Source: Mactra quadrangularis
Lineage: Eukaryota > Mollusca > Bivalvia > Venerida > Mactridae
Direction of reading: 5' to 3'
DNA length: 64,000 bases
NCBI GenBank assembly: GCA_025267735.1
Contig: CM046301.1
Span: forward strand, 58,795,872 to 58,859,871
Shown here: one piece after another, positions 46,160 to 59,031 of the stretch
How the letters are laid out: each line of letters opens with the position of its first letter
How positions within the stretch are numbered: the first letter of the stretch is position 1
Translations under genes and position numbers: made by a program
Notes under the pieces: model-generated
What the model was told of the DNA's origin: nothing
Database searches by the model: none
The model's input: the letters and a program-made list of their open reading frames with translations, nothing else

Positions 46160-46275
46160 CTGATGGTCCACTTAATAGTCAAATCCAGAGATATAGCCTT
46201 CCCAGGAATGATGAATACGTTGACCGACCACACACCTAGGCCTATACACTCTGTTGCTACGGTGTTAACCCCCTC
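46160..46275 (+). mobile_element. SINE family C 3' fragment
   Basis: tagtcaaatccagagatata ... actctgttgctacggtgtta matches the complement of the family C body. It sits right after the calmodulin-like poly(A) signal. Confidence 0.5.
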
Positions 46276-46560
46276 CCTAAAACAAAGATTGTGGCAAAGA
46301 AAGGAAAATTGTAGTACATGTATAGTGGTTACATCACGATAGAGGTGAAAATTTCATGTATTACATGTTTCATGACTTTTTCGTGTTCGCTGGCAAGTGA
46401 AATAACTTGAGGCCCATGCATACACATGTAGGTATATTAATAATGTTACTAGTACTGCATTGATGAGTATCTCTGACCAATTTTTCACAGAAGTATATCA
46501 CTAAGTGCCTTAGTGTACCAAATCCTCTTTATCGTCCATATATGGGACACATATGGTGGC

Positions 46561-46947
46561 AATCTCCGTGAACAGATATCCTGTAGAGCGTTGTCGTACA
46601 GGATCTCAATGGAGGGTCACGTCGAGATGACCTTTATGTCGACTAATCAATGCGTAGCTTTCGTCTAGACGAAACACTATTAATAACATTTTGATTTCGT
46701 AATTTCTATTTTGAGACCAAGGTTTGCGAGCTAATTTAACAGCGGTATTATTCACAGTCTGCGATTGGACAACTCATTTCAAATTGCGTGACGCAGACGA
46801 TGTAAACAAGTTACTAATCATAACAATTTCGTCATGAATATTATGATAAGAAAAGGTCACCTGATCGTGACCCTCATTTGAAAACGACCAGATCTAAATT
46901 AGCGAGTATACGAGCGGAAAATTTTAGATTTGGTTTTAATCAGATTG
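46561..46947 (+). repeat. 400-bp dispersed repeat R400, copy 4
   Basis: Matches the 9.2, 12.7 and 15.2-kb copies from aatctccgtgaacagatatc to ttaatcagattg. Confidence 0.88.
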
Positions 46948-47079
46948 ATATGGTGGTATATACAACTTGGGAAAACAGAACAGTTAAGTTCGGCTTTTTA
47001 AAGAGAGTGAGAGCTTATTACCGACTTTAATCACTTCAGATGGATCAAAGATTTAAACTTCAACTCAAAACAACAAAAA

Positions 47080-47360
47080 CCCGGGTCGATAGCGCAGTTG
47101 GTAGCGCGTCGGGATTTGGATACTCGGGTTCGAATCCCACCTGGGGAGGTTATACCCTTCCATGAAAATTTGACAATAATGTCGATTTTCCTCCATTGAT
47201 TAGATAATATGGAGAAGTTTCCGGCCTTGTGGAAGGGTAGGTGAGTACTGGTTATAGACAATGGTCCAGGAAAGCTAGGTTAGGTGCGCTGGACGACGTA
47301 AAATGACCTTAATTGTGTTGATACGGCGTTAACTCCAATAAATAAAATAAAATAAACAAA
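47080..47360 (+). mobile_element. tRNA-derived SINE, family A (best copy)
   Basis: It has a perfect A box TAGCGCAGTTGG (47091) and a perfect B box GGTTCGAATCC (47129), followed by ctggggaggttatacccttc, the body, and a (taaaa)n-like tail. The two boxes form an RNA polymerase III promoter, so this copy may be transcribable. Confidence 0.92.
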
Positions 47361-47501
47361 ACAACAAAAATGTAGTCCATTAGGGACATGTTAGTTTTTT
47401 GCTGTTCGATTCAAAGATTCATTTATGTAAACGCTACATCATTTGAACTAGGTTCATGCACTCATTGCGGGGTCTCAATTATTATATCCATCCACCGTGA
47501 C

Positions 47502-47946
47502 TAGGACTGTGAATCGTTGAGCAAGTGGCGATCCGATCCGAACCACGATTCATGTGTAGCGATTCACGAATCGAATCACAAATCACTTGTTAATGGAGAA
47601 GCATTTAGGGATTCATGTAATAACAAAATAATGAAAAAAAATACAGAAGCTTTTACTAAATAGGAAACTAAGTTCTCCAAACATTACTATCAGACGTTTT
47701 ATGGGCATTTTCAGTGATAACATTTTGTTCAATCGAATTTTTGACACAAGATAATTCGGTCCCAACATATTAAACTAAAATTTTCATTAAGTGCGACTCG
47801 TTTACAGTGGTATTTAAGGTGAAAATGTTCTTTCATTTTTTTTCCAAAACTAGATCGCGATTCAACGATTTCGGACGAATATTCTTACTCAATTTCCTGG
47901 ACGAGATCGCGAATATCCGAGTACTCGTATACTCGCCGCAGCCCTA
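47502..47946. mobile_element. hAT-type non-autonomous element
   Basis: The left TAGGACTGTGAATCG and the complement of the right end, TAGGGCTGCGGCGAG, form hAT-like termini. Flanks ACCGTGAC and ACAATGAC match at 6 of 8 positions, a decayed 8-bp duplication. The interior has inverted gcgattca / cgattc words. Confidence 0.7.
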
Positions 47947-48210
47947 ACAATGACATACTGAAATTCTACCGTTATATCTAGCCACGAAAAAGCATGCAAT
48001 ACATGTGTCAAAATTTATCATAAGTTGTGTCTTCAAATTAGCATACTTGTGCGGAGAAGTCGGAGCACGCGATGTGTATCAGATTGTGTGTGTCTAGATT
48101 TCGGATTTTTTAAATGATTCTAATTATAATGTAATTAACATTAACTATTTCAGTGAATATAGGTATCGTCAAACATAGATTTATACATTGTGTACGCAGT
48201 CAAATTAGTA

Positions 48211-48350
48211 GGAGCAGTAGTCCAGTGGCAGAACGCGCACTTAGGAATCGAGAAGTTCCGGGTTCGAACCCTTACTGCTAATTTTCTTGAGCAAGAAGTT
48301 TACCTGCGATTGCTGTACTTCACCCAGGTGTAAACGGTAGTGTTGGGAAA
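48211..48350 (+). mobile_element. tRNA-like SINE, family D
   Basis: The segment 48212-48281 keeps a 7-bp acceptor-like pairing (agcagta / tactgct) and a B box GGTTCGAACCC. It continues into ttgagcaagaagtttacctg and cacccaggtgtaaac, which resembles conserved SINE body domains. A functional tRNA is unlikely because the anticodon arm does not pair cleanly. Confidence 0.65.
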
Positions 48351-48631
48351 CAGTTCAAAATATTTTAGTCGATTAATCAGCTGATTAATGATTAATCGGT
48401 TATGTAATATCAATACAAATGTACATGTAGTAAAAAATCCATTACTTTATGTTCTTAGTTCTAATTAATACCTGTTTTCATATTGTTTTTTTCATACTTA
48501 TTCATGATAAATTAAACAATAAAAATAGAGGACCTTTTTTTATTTCCTTATACATTTCAAAGCATGTAAATACTAAACACAACTGCATTCAGTGCACCCT
48601 AAAGAACAGTTACTATAAGTCTATTACACCA

Positions 48632-48845
48632 GCAGCGTGTTCAGTAACGACTGTTAGCGAACTGGATACGAAACAACTCAACCCGTAGACAACTCAACCC
48701 ATGGATAACTCAATCCAAAGTTGAGACCATTCAAACCGTAAGTTGGGTATAAAGTTTTCTCGGGATGAGTTGTCTTTTGGTTGAGTTGTCCCGACCCTAA
48801 CGTTACGAAACGTTTCGGAACGTTCAGGGTAATTAAACACGCTGC
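48632..48845. mobile_element. MITE family M2, copy
   Basis: gcagcgtgttcagtaacgac is mirrored by gggtaattaaacacgctgc. The interior aactcaaccc / gggatgagttgtc pairs are shared with 5972 and 53951. Confidence 0.82.
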
Positions 48846-48915
48846 AGGTAAACATGCTAATCAGAGGCTACCATATTAATTAATTGTGCACTTGTATAAT
48901 TTGTTCAGTAACTCT

Positions 48916-49145
48916 AGTCTGTAGCGCAGTTGGTAACGCGCTGAGATTTCAAATCTACTTTCAACAAGGGGGTATGGGTTAGAATCCCATCCGGGGCGGT
49001 TACACATTTCCATAAAACTTCAACAAAATATCAATTTTTCTCAATAATTAAAGTATATGGAGAAGTGTCCGACCTAATGGAAGGGTAGATGAGTACTGAT
49101 TATAAAAAAGGGTACAGGAAAGCTAGGTTAGGTGTGCTAGCTACA
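48916..49145 (+). mobile_element. tRNA-derived SINE, family A
   Basis: A box ctgtagcgcagttggtaacg, B box gggttagaatccc, then the body through tgagtactgattat and aagctaggttaggtgtgct. 3' truncated. Confidence 0.85.
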
Positions 49146-49149
49146 AAAC

Positions 49150-50285
49150 ACTGCACTATAATAAACCTAATTCAGAACTCAGATTTGTGGGATATTCTGT
49201 TCGTTCGTAGGCGGACAAAATATTTTGTTACACATAACTGCTGAAAAGCACAAATTACGATTTAAATCATGTATTGTCTTAGTGCATATATTTTCATTGT
49301 GACTGTGAAAATTTGTTTAGACCGTAGGAGAAAACCCTAATATTAGAATTTCGGTTAAAGTCTATTAAATTTTTATAATTATAAAAACTATATTATCAAG
49401 TCGAGCGGTAAACTAGGTCAATTGCAGCATATTTTGTGCAGAGGATTCAAAGTTAACAATTTTATTTCACAAAGGCCAACATTGGAATTTCGGAAAAAGA
49501 AAGGTAAAAATTATTTTAAAGCACTAATCGATTACCTGTTATGTTATGCTGGCTTTACTTAATATTTTGCTCTATTTGTGATGTTAATAAATGCTATAAA
49601 TTCACGTTTGAATTTTCTTGTTTATGTGTTAATGCCATTTTCACGCAAATAATCCTAAAAGATGATTACATTTTGGGTGATTTTAGCGCATTTGGTGGAT
49701 ATTTGTTATGCCGGCCTAACAAAAAAGTACAAAAATCATCAAAAATATTGAAAAATATGGGTAGAAAAACACATTTTTCGTACTTAAATTGAGAATCAGT
49801 GGAAATTCACTTTTTAAATGGACAGCGTTCTGCTATATAGAGTTGACTGGTACAAAAATCGACGATAAATTTATAAGTGTTCGGTTACAATCTTAAAATC
49901 ACGTTACTTTATACCCGGAAAATATCAAGTCCATTATCTAAAGTAGGCCTACTTAAGTGCAAATTTCTATACATGTACTTGTATACGACCTTGTGCACGT
50001 ATCACCGTTCGCCGGTCACGTGACACGTGGTTGAAAGTCAAACGATCCCAAAATATTATGATTATTATCTATAGTGGGGGAAATTAATAAGCCTGACCTC
50101 ATGGGTATATCTTTACAAGAAATCGCCAACATTTCTTATAAATGTTAAAATGTTTATCTTTAAGGAAAATTATTGTATTATCTTAAACATCAGCTTTGAG
50201 ATCCGGATTCACATCATCAAAACTTGTCTTGTAGCACAATATATGGAGGATAGTTGTTTATCTCGGTGTATGATCGATTTTTATT
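49150..50285. other. No gene recognised
   Basis: AT-rich. One 83-codon open frame (49541-49792) has no recognised feature and no splice support. Confidence 0.45.
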
Positions 50286-52833
50286 TCACGTGTGGCCAAC
50301 CTAATTGGTCAATATTGTGAAAGTTTTGTGACTAACTTTTATTCTAAACTCGGTGTCCGATCAAACAGTTTTGCTTTCTTTCTGATGTCTGAGGCTAAAG
50401 TGTTAAAATATATCAACAGTTTAAGCCCAAATAAAGCCACTGGCCTTGACGGACTACCTTCTCGTTTTTTCAGGGATGGGGCTCCTATTATTGTTGCCCC
50501 CCCCCTAACACATATTATAAATTTGTCTCTTATACAAGGGAGAGTACCTGGAGAATTGAAAAATGCAAGAGTAGTTCCCCTTTTTAAGAAGAACAACCGT
50601 CTATCTGTTTGTAACTACAGACCGGTGTCTATTTTAAATATTTTTTCGAAAATTCTTGAAAAAGTTGTTTATGATCAAATCGATTCTTATCTCAAGGAGA
50701 AACATTTAATTTACAATTTTCAGTCAGGTTTTAGGGGTGGTTTCTCCACTGATACATGTCTAAATCATTTAATAGATTACATCCGTCTTGAAAATGACAA
50801 AGGAAATGTTGAAGGCATGGTGTTGCTGGATCTGCAGAAAGCTTTTGACACTGTCAACCATACCATTCTTATAACCAAACTTAAAGCATGTGGCTTGGGT
50901 TACGGCATTTGTCGGTGGTTTGAGCCTTATCTGTCTGAAAGACAACAATTAGTAGATGTGTCTGGTACTTTTTTCAAGTAATTCAACTGTTACATGTGGG
51001 GTTCCACAAGGTTCAATCCTTGGCCCTTAGTTATTTCTTTTATATGTTAATGATATGCCCAGTGTAGTGAAAACAAACTATTATTATATGCTGATGATTC
51101 TGCTATGCTTGTATCTGGAAAGAACATATCTTATGTTGAACAAGCTTTGTCTCATGATCTTTTTTAGTAAGGCAGTAGTTAACTGATAATAAATTGTCTT
51201 TACATCTTGGTAAAACTGAAACAATACTTTTTGGTTCTAAACAAAATCTTAAATCACAAACAAACCTCAATATTTCATGTAATGGTACATGTACAAACAT
51301 TAATGCTACAAGTTCTGTCAAATACATTGGTGTAACCATTGATCAGTTTTTGTCTTTCCAATCAATGGCTGCGTCAGTTCTTAAGAAAGCCAATACTCGA
51401 CTTAAATTTCTGTATCGTAAAAAAGATTTTCTTAATTTTCATACAAGAAAACAACTTGTGACAGCGTCAGTTCAATGCCACTTTGATTACGCTTGCTCTG
51501 TGTAGTACAATGGCATAACGCAAAACTTGAAAAACAGGTTACAAACTACACAGAATAAACTAATTAGATTTATATTTAATTTTGATTCCCGGGCACACAT
51601 TGGACCGGAACATTTCATTAAGCTAAATTGGTTACCGGTACAGAGTAGAGTTGAACAAATTATGTTGTGCCATGTCCATAAAATTACCCATGGTATTGCA
51701 CCAGAGTACCTGAAAGAACATTTTTTATCTCAAACTTCTGTGCACTCTTACAGCACAAGATTAAGTACCAAGGGCGGATATTGTATCCCTAGAGTGAAAA
51801 ATGCAAGAACTAAATCTTTCTGTTACATTGGCTCCAAGCTGTGGAATAACTTTTCTGCAGGTATTTCTAATTTAATAGAATATAAACCTTTAAAAGATTC
51901 TGTAAAAAACTTTTTGCTTTCTAAAGTAGTCTAAATAATGTGTTCCTGCAAAATTCATTAAATATTTATATAATTTCACATCAACTTTTTATTATTTCCT
52001 ACATAAGTAATGTGTTTTATTTATTTTCCTAGCCAGGTATTGGTCTATCAATTTTTAAGATCTCTGTCTTTGTACATTTGCGATAAACTTTACTATGTAA
52101 CATGTGCAACGCTTTATTAAATAGTTTCAATTTTCTGTGATATGATACCTTAGGATTACTGTGAACATGATTTTATTGTAAACATTAATTTTGCCTCTCC
52201 GTGTCATACTACCACACGAGGGTCCATAATGGAATCAAGAGTTCACTCGTTTTTTGTGCTAACCCTGGTACTGGTATTTTATGACATGGTTTAATATATA
52301 TAAGGCCCATATATAAGACCGACTTGTGTGGCAATATTTCGTATAGTTGGTTTCGATATATGCCACTATGTAGGCATTTATTGAACATTTCCAAACGACA
52401 GACCTAAGGGGCACTAAGTTATGTATATCAAATATATATTTAATTTCAAAATAGGTGACTTCAATATGACAAGAAATGTAGTACCCCATAAAAATTATAC
52501 ACATTAATGGGGCATATAGCATTTACTATTAAAACCGCCTTGTGCAGACTGTTTTAGTAGGGTACCCTACACCCCCTACAGCATTTAAAAGGTGCTAGAA
52601 TTGCGAGGTCTGATATATGCCCCGTACGAAATATCGACCCCACAAGTATGGTTTCAAATAGACCGATACCCCGTAGATGGTCATATGTATTAATATATAC
52701 ATATTATATATATGTATAAATATGGAACTCTTAATATTTATTTATTTATTACTATAGTATCATATTGTATTGTTAAATTACATATGCCATGTTGTATTTT
52801 GCCAATACCTAAAAAAATCTATCTATCTATCTA
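50286..52833 (+). mobile_element. 5'-truncated non-LTR retrotransposon (CR1/L2-like clade)
   Basis: It carries the reverse transcriptase and 3' part of ORF2 followed by about 900 bases of 3' UTR and a terminal (atct)n tract (52817-52833), as in CR1/L2-like elements. The apurinic endonuclease region is absent. The last 80 bases recur inverted at 60492-60573, proving the 3' end of the family. Confidence 0.88.
50292..51934 (+). pseudogene. Reverse transcriptase ORF remnant, multiple stops and shifts
   Basis: Legible blocks of a non-LTR reverse transcriptase are: SPNKATGLDGLPSRFFRDG, VVPLFKKNN...CNYRPVSILN, QSGFRGGFSTDTCL, LLDLQKAFDTVNH, then GVPQGSILGP, then YADDSAMLV (catalytic YADD), then thumb and C-terminal blocks (LHLGKTETILFGSKQ, YIGVTIDQFLSF, LNWLPVQSRVEQIML). 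Breaks seen are a frameshift near a T run at 50970, TAG right after ILGP (51028), a shift before YADD, TAG at about 51166 and TAG in place of Trp at 51503. This copy cannot make a full enzyme. Confidence 0.92.
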
Positions 52834-53300
52834 AGGATGTAATATTTTCATGAGTGGCGTAGCCACGAGTGAAGATATGTCATCCTCAGCTTTCGAGTGA
52901 AATAAATTTACATATATATTGCACCGAAATAAACTTATTTTCTGTTTAGTATAATTATGCTTTAAACTTGCGTTATTTATTATCAAAGTCTGATATGCCT
53001 TCAAAACGGCACATCCATAGTGAAAATAAAATAAATTTCATTGTTTTAAAACGTTGAAATATAGATTTTATTCACCGATAAATCCCGGTATTCGGCTGGA
53101 AAGCGTATAATAAAATGCATATGTCGATGGCATAGAGCTAAAAACGTTCAAAGGTACTTATCGCCTTCTTGTATGATAATGCCTGTGGATACCTTTGATC
53201 TAAAACACACTCTGAACTAGCTCCCTTGCTTCTAACATACTTATACATTTCTCGATCATGTTTTGAAAGAAATATATTAAATTAAATCAGCCCATATTTT

Positions 53301-53529
53301 GCAGCGCACCTAACCCAGCTTTCCTGGACCCTTGTCTATAACCAGTACTCACCTACCTTTGACAAACCCAGAAACTTTTCCATATTATTTAATCAATAGA
53401 GGAAAATCGACATTATTGTAAAATTTTCATGGAAGGGTTTAACCTTCTCGGATGGGATTCGAACCAGTACCCCCTTCGGGACACGAGATTCCAAATCCTG
53501 GCGCGGTACCAACTGTCATGACCCGGGTT
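53301..53529 (-). mobile_element. tRNA-derived SINE, family A
   Basis: The plus strand shows complements of the body (gcgcacctaacccagctttc, gtctataaccagtactcacc, ttcatggaagggtttaacc), of the B box (ggattcgaacc) and of the A box (gcgcggtaccaactgtcatg). Confidence 0.87.
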
Positions 53530-53945
53530 CACATATTTTGGCACAGCTGTCTAGGCCAAACATTTGGCCAACATTTTAACCAATTCAATTTGTTCTGCTA
53601 TACGTCCAATGAAATCCACTTCGGTGTAGAGAAATTTATTACATGTATGATATAATTGGCAAATATGACTTTATACTTCAAACAAACTGATCTCTGCATA
53701 GCGCCGAATATCTTTTAAAATATATTTCTTGTTAAATGGTAAAAAGGTTATAACTACAACATTAACCATGACTTGTATAGTTTACATATACGCTATTATC
53801 ATCCGTATTACGCTAGTGATCTTTGACACACCTTATCCACTGGTAATACATAATATTAATGTAGTTTAAAATTCATTGTAAAAATTTAGTCTATTTTTGT
53901 AAAAATATGTAAAGATAAATTCCTTCATGCGATTTAAACCCAGCC
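53530..53945. other. No gene recognised
   Basis: The gcacagctgtctaggcca ... aattggcaaatat stretch loosely resembles 62670-62850, perhaps an old repeat. No exon. Confidence 0.4.
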
Positions 53946-53950
53946 CCTGA

Positions 53951-54167
53951 ATTGTTCAGTAACTACTGTTAGCTAACGTTTCGGGTACGGGAGAACTCAA
54001 TCCGAAGACAACTCAACCCGTGCAATACTCAACTCAAAGTTGGGACAACTCAATCCGTTAGTAGGAGATTGAATTGTCTCGGCCGGTTGAGTTGTCTATG
54101 GGTTGAGTTGTTCCGACATTTCAGTTACGGAACGTTTTGGAACGTTCAAGGTAACTGAACACGCTAC
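53951..54167. mobile_element. MITE family M2, copy
   Basis: ttgttcagtaactactgtta is mirrored by ggtaactgaacacgct. The interior has several inverted aactcaaccc / gggttgagtt words. Confidence 0.8.
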
Positions 54168-54169
54168 AG

Positions 54170-55880
54170 GAAAATCCCTGAATATTTTTTGTTTTGTTTG
54201 TTCAAAACACCATTGCATCCACAAAATCTGCACTAAGCCTTGACACTTTTTTTAAAAAAAATGTTCCAGTTAAACTAAAAATCCTTTCTGAACTAACGTA
54301 CACTTGAAGCAGGTATAGCCAAATACTTTTAGCCAATAAGTCCATCTTATATATTTTGAATGCTTTAGTTTTCACCAATCTAGTGCTGATAAGTTTGTGA
54401 TACATTTTTTTCTTGGACATTTAAAGAATTTTGTCATGATTGGAAACGTTCATGAAATTTTTTTTAAGAACAGCAACTCTAGCTAACCTGAAGTTAATGT
54501 CTAATTCGTTGACGAATCAATAATCTTCGTTGACGATTAATCATCATCATCTTCCTCAACGATTACTGGTAGAACTGTTTAATCAGCCCAAAACTAGTAA
54601 ATGGATACTGCGAGGGTAGTAAAACTCCGTTGCGCTAATGTGTCGGCTGAACTAAGTGGAGTAAAAGACTCTCAATGGAGATTAATAGATAGATACCAGT
54701 AGCAGGATGACCAGGGGTAATAGCTGTACAGTCGGTGAGCGTGCATCAGCATGAAACTTAGACTATAAAAAACGGTTTTAAAATCAAACATTTGAAGTAC
54801 AATGTACATTGTATGAACACTGTACAGTCACAGATTATTAAAATAAAATTTGAAATCTTTTTAGGGACACTATATCAATATTTGTCCATTAGTTTAGCTA
54901 GGCCACACAAAATACATGTTTACTTAAATCTTTATGTGTTTCAATAAGATTTATTAATTCAATAAGTGCACTTTTTACTATTTGTATTTCAAAGAAGGTC
55001 TGTCCGCTCCATAAGGATATCAGGGCTCGACAAATGTTTTGGAAGCAACTCGTCCTGCAGGACAAGCAGCTTCGAATTTTCACTCGTCCTGGTTCAATAT
55101 GAACTCGTCCTTTCGATAAGACCATGTATTTTAAACTGGAAATTTGATTATTTTCGGCTAGAAATTTCACTATGTGAAGACAAAATGTTAATGAAAAGCC
55201 AATGAAGAAAGTTACGTGACGTTGCACAGGAAAAAAGTGTATCGGTAGGTAACGATGTTACCTAAAATTCAAGTCTACTTCCCGAACGTAACTTATAGAT
55301 CTATTTGTTCGTGGAACTCCGATAAAAATAACTAAAAACAGAGAAAAAGCATTAAAAGTCACTAGCCTCTCTCATAGTCGTTTTATACAGATCATTTGAT
55401 CACTGTCGCAAAATTTCCTTGACTTAGCGTGTGTTTATCATTGGCATCCATTTTGCGAAAGAAGTTTAGGATAAAACCGAAATTACACGTTTTTAAAGGC
55501 GGTACAACTCAACCCGAGGGCAACTTATTATTTAATGCATCAAAAAAGAATGTCTGCCCCTAAATAACCTTTCTTGCTAATTAACAAGTTAATTATGTAG
55601 TTAACTAGAAATTTTTGTACCTAGCTTCTCACTTTAAGTTACTTGTTAGCGATATAAGATTACTGATAAATGATTGGCTGGTTACATAACTAGTGAATCA
55701 CTTCACTAACGCTAATTTATTTTCAGATCTGGTGGCCGAAGTATGCGATCTTCGATGAAAATAGACTTGAATGTGACTAACATTTATACATATTCAGATG
55801 AGAGAATTGTCCGCTGTTTTATTCCTTTACTCTTCATTTATTATAAGACTGCCCTGCGGTTCTGCCGTTCATATCCGACA
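54170..55880. other. No gene recognised; repeat scraps
   Basis: It contains the 36-base segment shared with 10850 (at 55186) and an M2 fragment (acaactcaacccgagggcaac near 55504). The segment 55024-55125 repeats actcgtcct three times and starts agggctcgacaaatg, like a hAT-type end. No exon is recognised. Confidence 0.4.
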
Positions 55881-55882
55881 TA

Positions 55883-56176
55883 GGCGGATCTAGCGGGGGG
55901 GGGGGGGTCCGGGGGGTCCGGACCCCCCTAGAGTTTCCAAAATGTACCTGTCCATTAGTGTATTTCTTGACTGTGAGTCATTTTTAAGTAACATGGAGCA
56001 ATTGTTCTCGGTGCTTATCATATATTAATTGGTTATGTAGTTTTTTATTATTAATATGTTGCATTATTATGCAAACAGTGTATAATGTGATTGTGGTTCG
56101 AAAGTTTGGACCCCCCCCCCCCCAAAAAAAAGTTCGGACCCCCCCCCCCCCGAAAAAATCCTGGATCCGCCCCTGT
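55883..56176. mobile_element. G/C-run MITE, copy 2
   Basis: It begins ggcggatctagc with a G14 run and ends cctggatccgcccctg, giving inverted ends. Internal runs of C10-C12 flank ggttcgaaagtttgg. It shares its middle with 45215-45525. Confidence 0.82.
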
Positions 56177-56569
56177 CCGATACAGAATTAATAATTAAGT
56201 TGTTAAATAGAAAGACATCTATACAAAGCAAACAAACTCGTGTATATTAGGTAACTACGTGGTTGGATTTCTTCGAAACAAAGAGGATTCGCCATATATA
56301 AAGAAAGCCACGCCATGGTGGCACCATTGTTCCTATAAAGTAAGTACAATATCGATTGTACAGTTGAGAAACATTTGTTTTGAAATCATATAAATGTATA
56401 TCGTGGACTTTGCACAAAAGGGTTGTAACTCACTCTTTGTTATATTGAGTAACGACCGTTTTGCACTAAGCCCGCTATAATACGATAACAATATCAACTA
56501 TATATATAAGTATATTTTAAAACATGATAATTGTAAAAAATAGCCACTCATTGTACAAATTTTGATAAA

Positions 56570-56812
56570 ATACTTCCGAAGGGTGTACGGGTTCGAATCC
56601 CACCCAAAGAGTTATACCCATCAATGAAAATTTAACAATAGCGTCAACATTCCTACATATATAAGGTATTTAGAGAAATGTCCGGCCTTGTGGAAGGGTA
56701 GGTGAGTACTGGTTATAGACAATGGTCCAAGAAAGCTAGGTTAGGTGCGCTGGACGCCGTAAAATAACCTAAAAAAGTGTTGACACGGAGTTGAACCCGT
56801 GATAAATTAATA
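56570..56812 (+). mobile_element. tRNA-derived SINE, family A, head truncated
   Basis: The B box acgggttcgaatcccacc is present but the A box is not clear. The body and end gtgcgctggacgccgtaaaa match the family. Confidence 0.82.
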
Positions 56813-56814
56813 AA

Positions 56815-58435
56815 AATTACCAGTTTATCTTCGTATAAAAGTGTTTTACTCATTCAACGTAATCATTGCGTTTTTAAATAAGCCTGCGTATTGTCTTCAA
56901 ATGTAAACATCTAAAACTAAATAAGAGAACGGAAAATATTGGTCAACAAACTTATTTAAAAAGCTACAGCCACTTCATGTTGACCGCCAAACAAACGTTG
57001 AAGATTTCCCACCAAATTTAGTCAAAAATTTATCATTTGGAATACCTCCGATATTCATTTATGAATACTTTAATTACTAGCAAAATCTGTATACAAGGTA
57101 TACATTTGGCCATACATATATTTACAATATGTCAGGTCCAAGTAAACAAAGACTAATAATGACATTGTTTAATGTAGATAAAGGTCCATGTATCTAGAAT
57201 AAAATACAATGTATTTATTTAATGGACATTTAATGGTTGACTTCCATTCATTGGTAATTGTCTACTGTTAAAGAAAGAAAAATTATCATATTATCAAGTT
57301 ATTGAACATCATTTCGTAAACTACATGCAAATTTCGCCATATTTATCGTTTAAAGTGTGAAAACAGTTACCATTTCTGCTTAATTTTTCTTAAAAGTTGA
57401 TGTTTATTCTGAACTTACTTTACAACCTTGCAATGGACTTTTCGAGTACGAATGATTTTCGTTGTTTCTAATCCCATCTTAAAGAGAAAAAGCTTGAAAA
57501 TGTAGTCAGCGCCAATATCGTCCAATGAACGGTAGAGCAACGACACAATGGGCCTTTAAAGACACTTTAAAATTGTAATTAAAGTATCGGGTTTTTTTTT
57601 AAAAATTAGCTCATAAATCTTTTTTGTGAAATGTTGAAATAAACTTTCATTGGTTTTAGGTTACTCGAATTAATTATGAATCTTCAAAGTTAAAATATGT
57701 AGACTAAACATCATATACATGTACACCTTATAATATTAGTAATATGGAACAGGCTTTTACGATGTAAATATACTATTTAACATACGGACTATTATTTGAA
57801 CTTAAGTTAAAAATTATAAATATTAAAATGTAAAATTATTGGTTTGGCCTAATCTTCAATTTGTACTATTATTAGTATAGTCACCGTTGTATATAGACAA
57901 AAACATGACGATTTATAGATAAGTTTGAAGTCTATAAGTAAAAGGGCAAATCATTTTACAATAAAGTTTGTATTTACAATATGCTTAAACCAGATTTAAG
58001 ATTAACAGTTTATAAACCAGTTCTATAATCTTCTGATTTTAGCCGTTGTGAAAAACAAGAGTTTAATAAAATAATACTTTAAAATTCATGTACGACAAAA
58101 ATGGTACACCAATAAAAGTTAATAGTATTATATTTTCTTTTAATGAAATACGTTTGTGTGATAAAATGTGAAATCGAATTTATTAGGAATTTTAATTTTA
58201 TTACTTGTTGATAAAGGATTTAAAACTTGAAAATGGGTGACAAACGTATGGTAGGTAGTCAATTTTGTTTATTTTATTAAATTTTTTCAAATCAAAATAT
58301 TTTTTACGAATACAAAACTGTAGTAAGTCGATCTGAAACAGTTATGCGATAAGTGATAAGAACCGCATAACTTACGTCAGTCATTAGGTCTGTTTATGTA
58401 TGTTTTTGTGTTTGTTTGTTTTTACTACATGTATA
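56815..58435. other. No gene recognised
   Basis: Strongly AT-rich. No exon, RNA gene or repeat family recognised. Confidence 0.45.
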
Positions 58436-58439
58436 ATGT

Positions 58440-58625
58440 TGTGAACGGAGGCCAACTCACCTAAACTAGCTTTCCTATAGGCAATATAATTCTCTGTTAG
58501 CGGCACAAGAGAATCTATATCAAATATGATCAAATTTTCATGAGAGATTTAATCCTGTCGCGCCTGGGAATCTAGCTTTAAGTTTTGACCCCTAAAGTTA
58601 AAATCCTGCGGTGGTCTAAAACATT
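58440..58625 (-). mobile_element. Degraded SINE, family A
   Basis: ctcacctaaactagctttcct, then ttttcatgagagatttaatcc and ctgtcgcgcctgggaatc, follow the order of the family's complement but with many changes. Confidence 0.45.
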
Positions 58626-58712
58626 ATGTTTAAGTTGATCAAAGACTGTTACAAGGTTAGTTATAAGAACCATGGCTTGTGTCACCCTTAAATACATACT
58701 GTTGGTCAAGTT

Positions 58713-58804
58713 AAAGCACTCGTGATTTAATCATATGCGCATCAAAACGCGTGCCTATTTTTAATAAACGGTTAAATATAGACAACTGTAAGTTATTTCT
58801 TAAA
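58713..58804. mobile_element. MITE family M3, right half
   Basis: agcactcgtgatttaatcat ... cgtgcctattt ... gacaactgtaagttatttc equals the right half of 43617-43796. Confidence 0.65.
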
Positions 58805-59031
58805 TATATGATAATTACCACCAATATTTAGATTGTATACATGGACGAAATGACATAATAGCTTTATCAAAATTTCGATTATCTTCACATTCACAACAAA
58901 TTAAAAAAGGTAGACATACCATGTGTCAGTCGTGTCTGTACTTGTTGTAATATGAAAATGATTGAAAACGAGTATCTATTTCTACTTATTTGTCCCGTAT
59001 TTAGTAACATTATAATAACACATCTTACTAT

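Noticed and set aside
48212..48281. Functional tRNA gene
   Set aside because: Acceptor pairing and B box are present, but the anticodon stem does not form well and the sequence runs into a SINE body.
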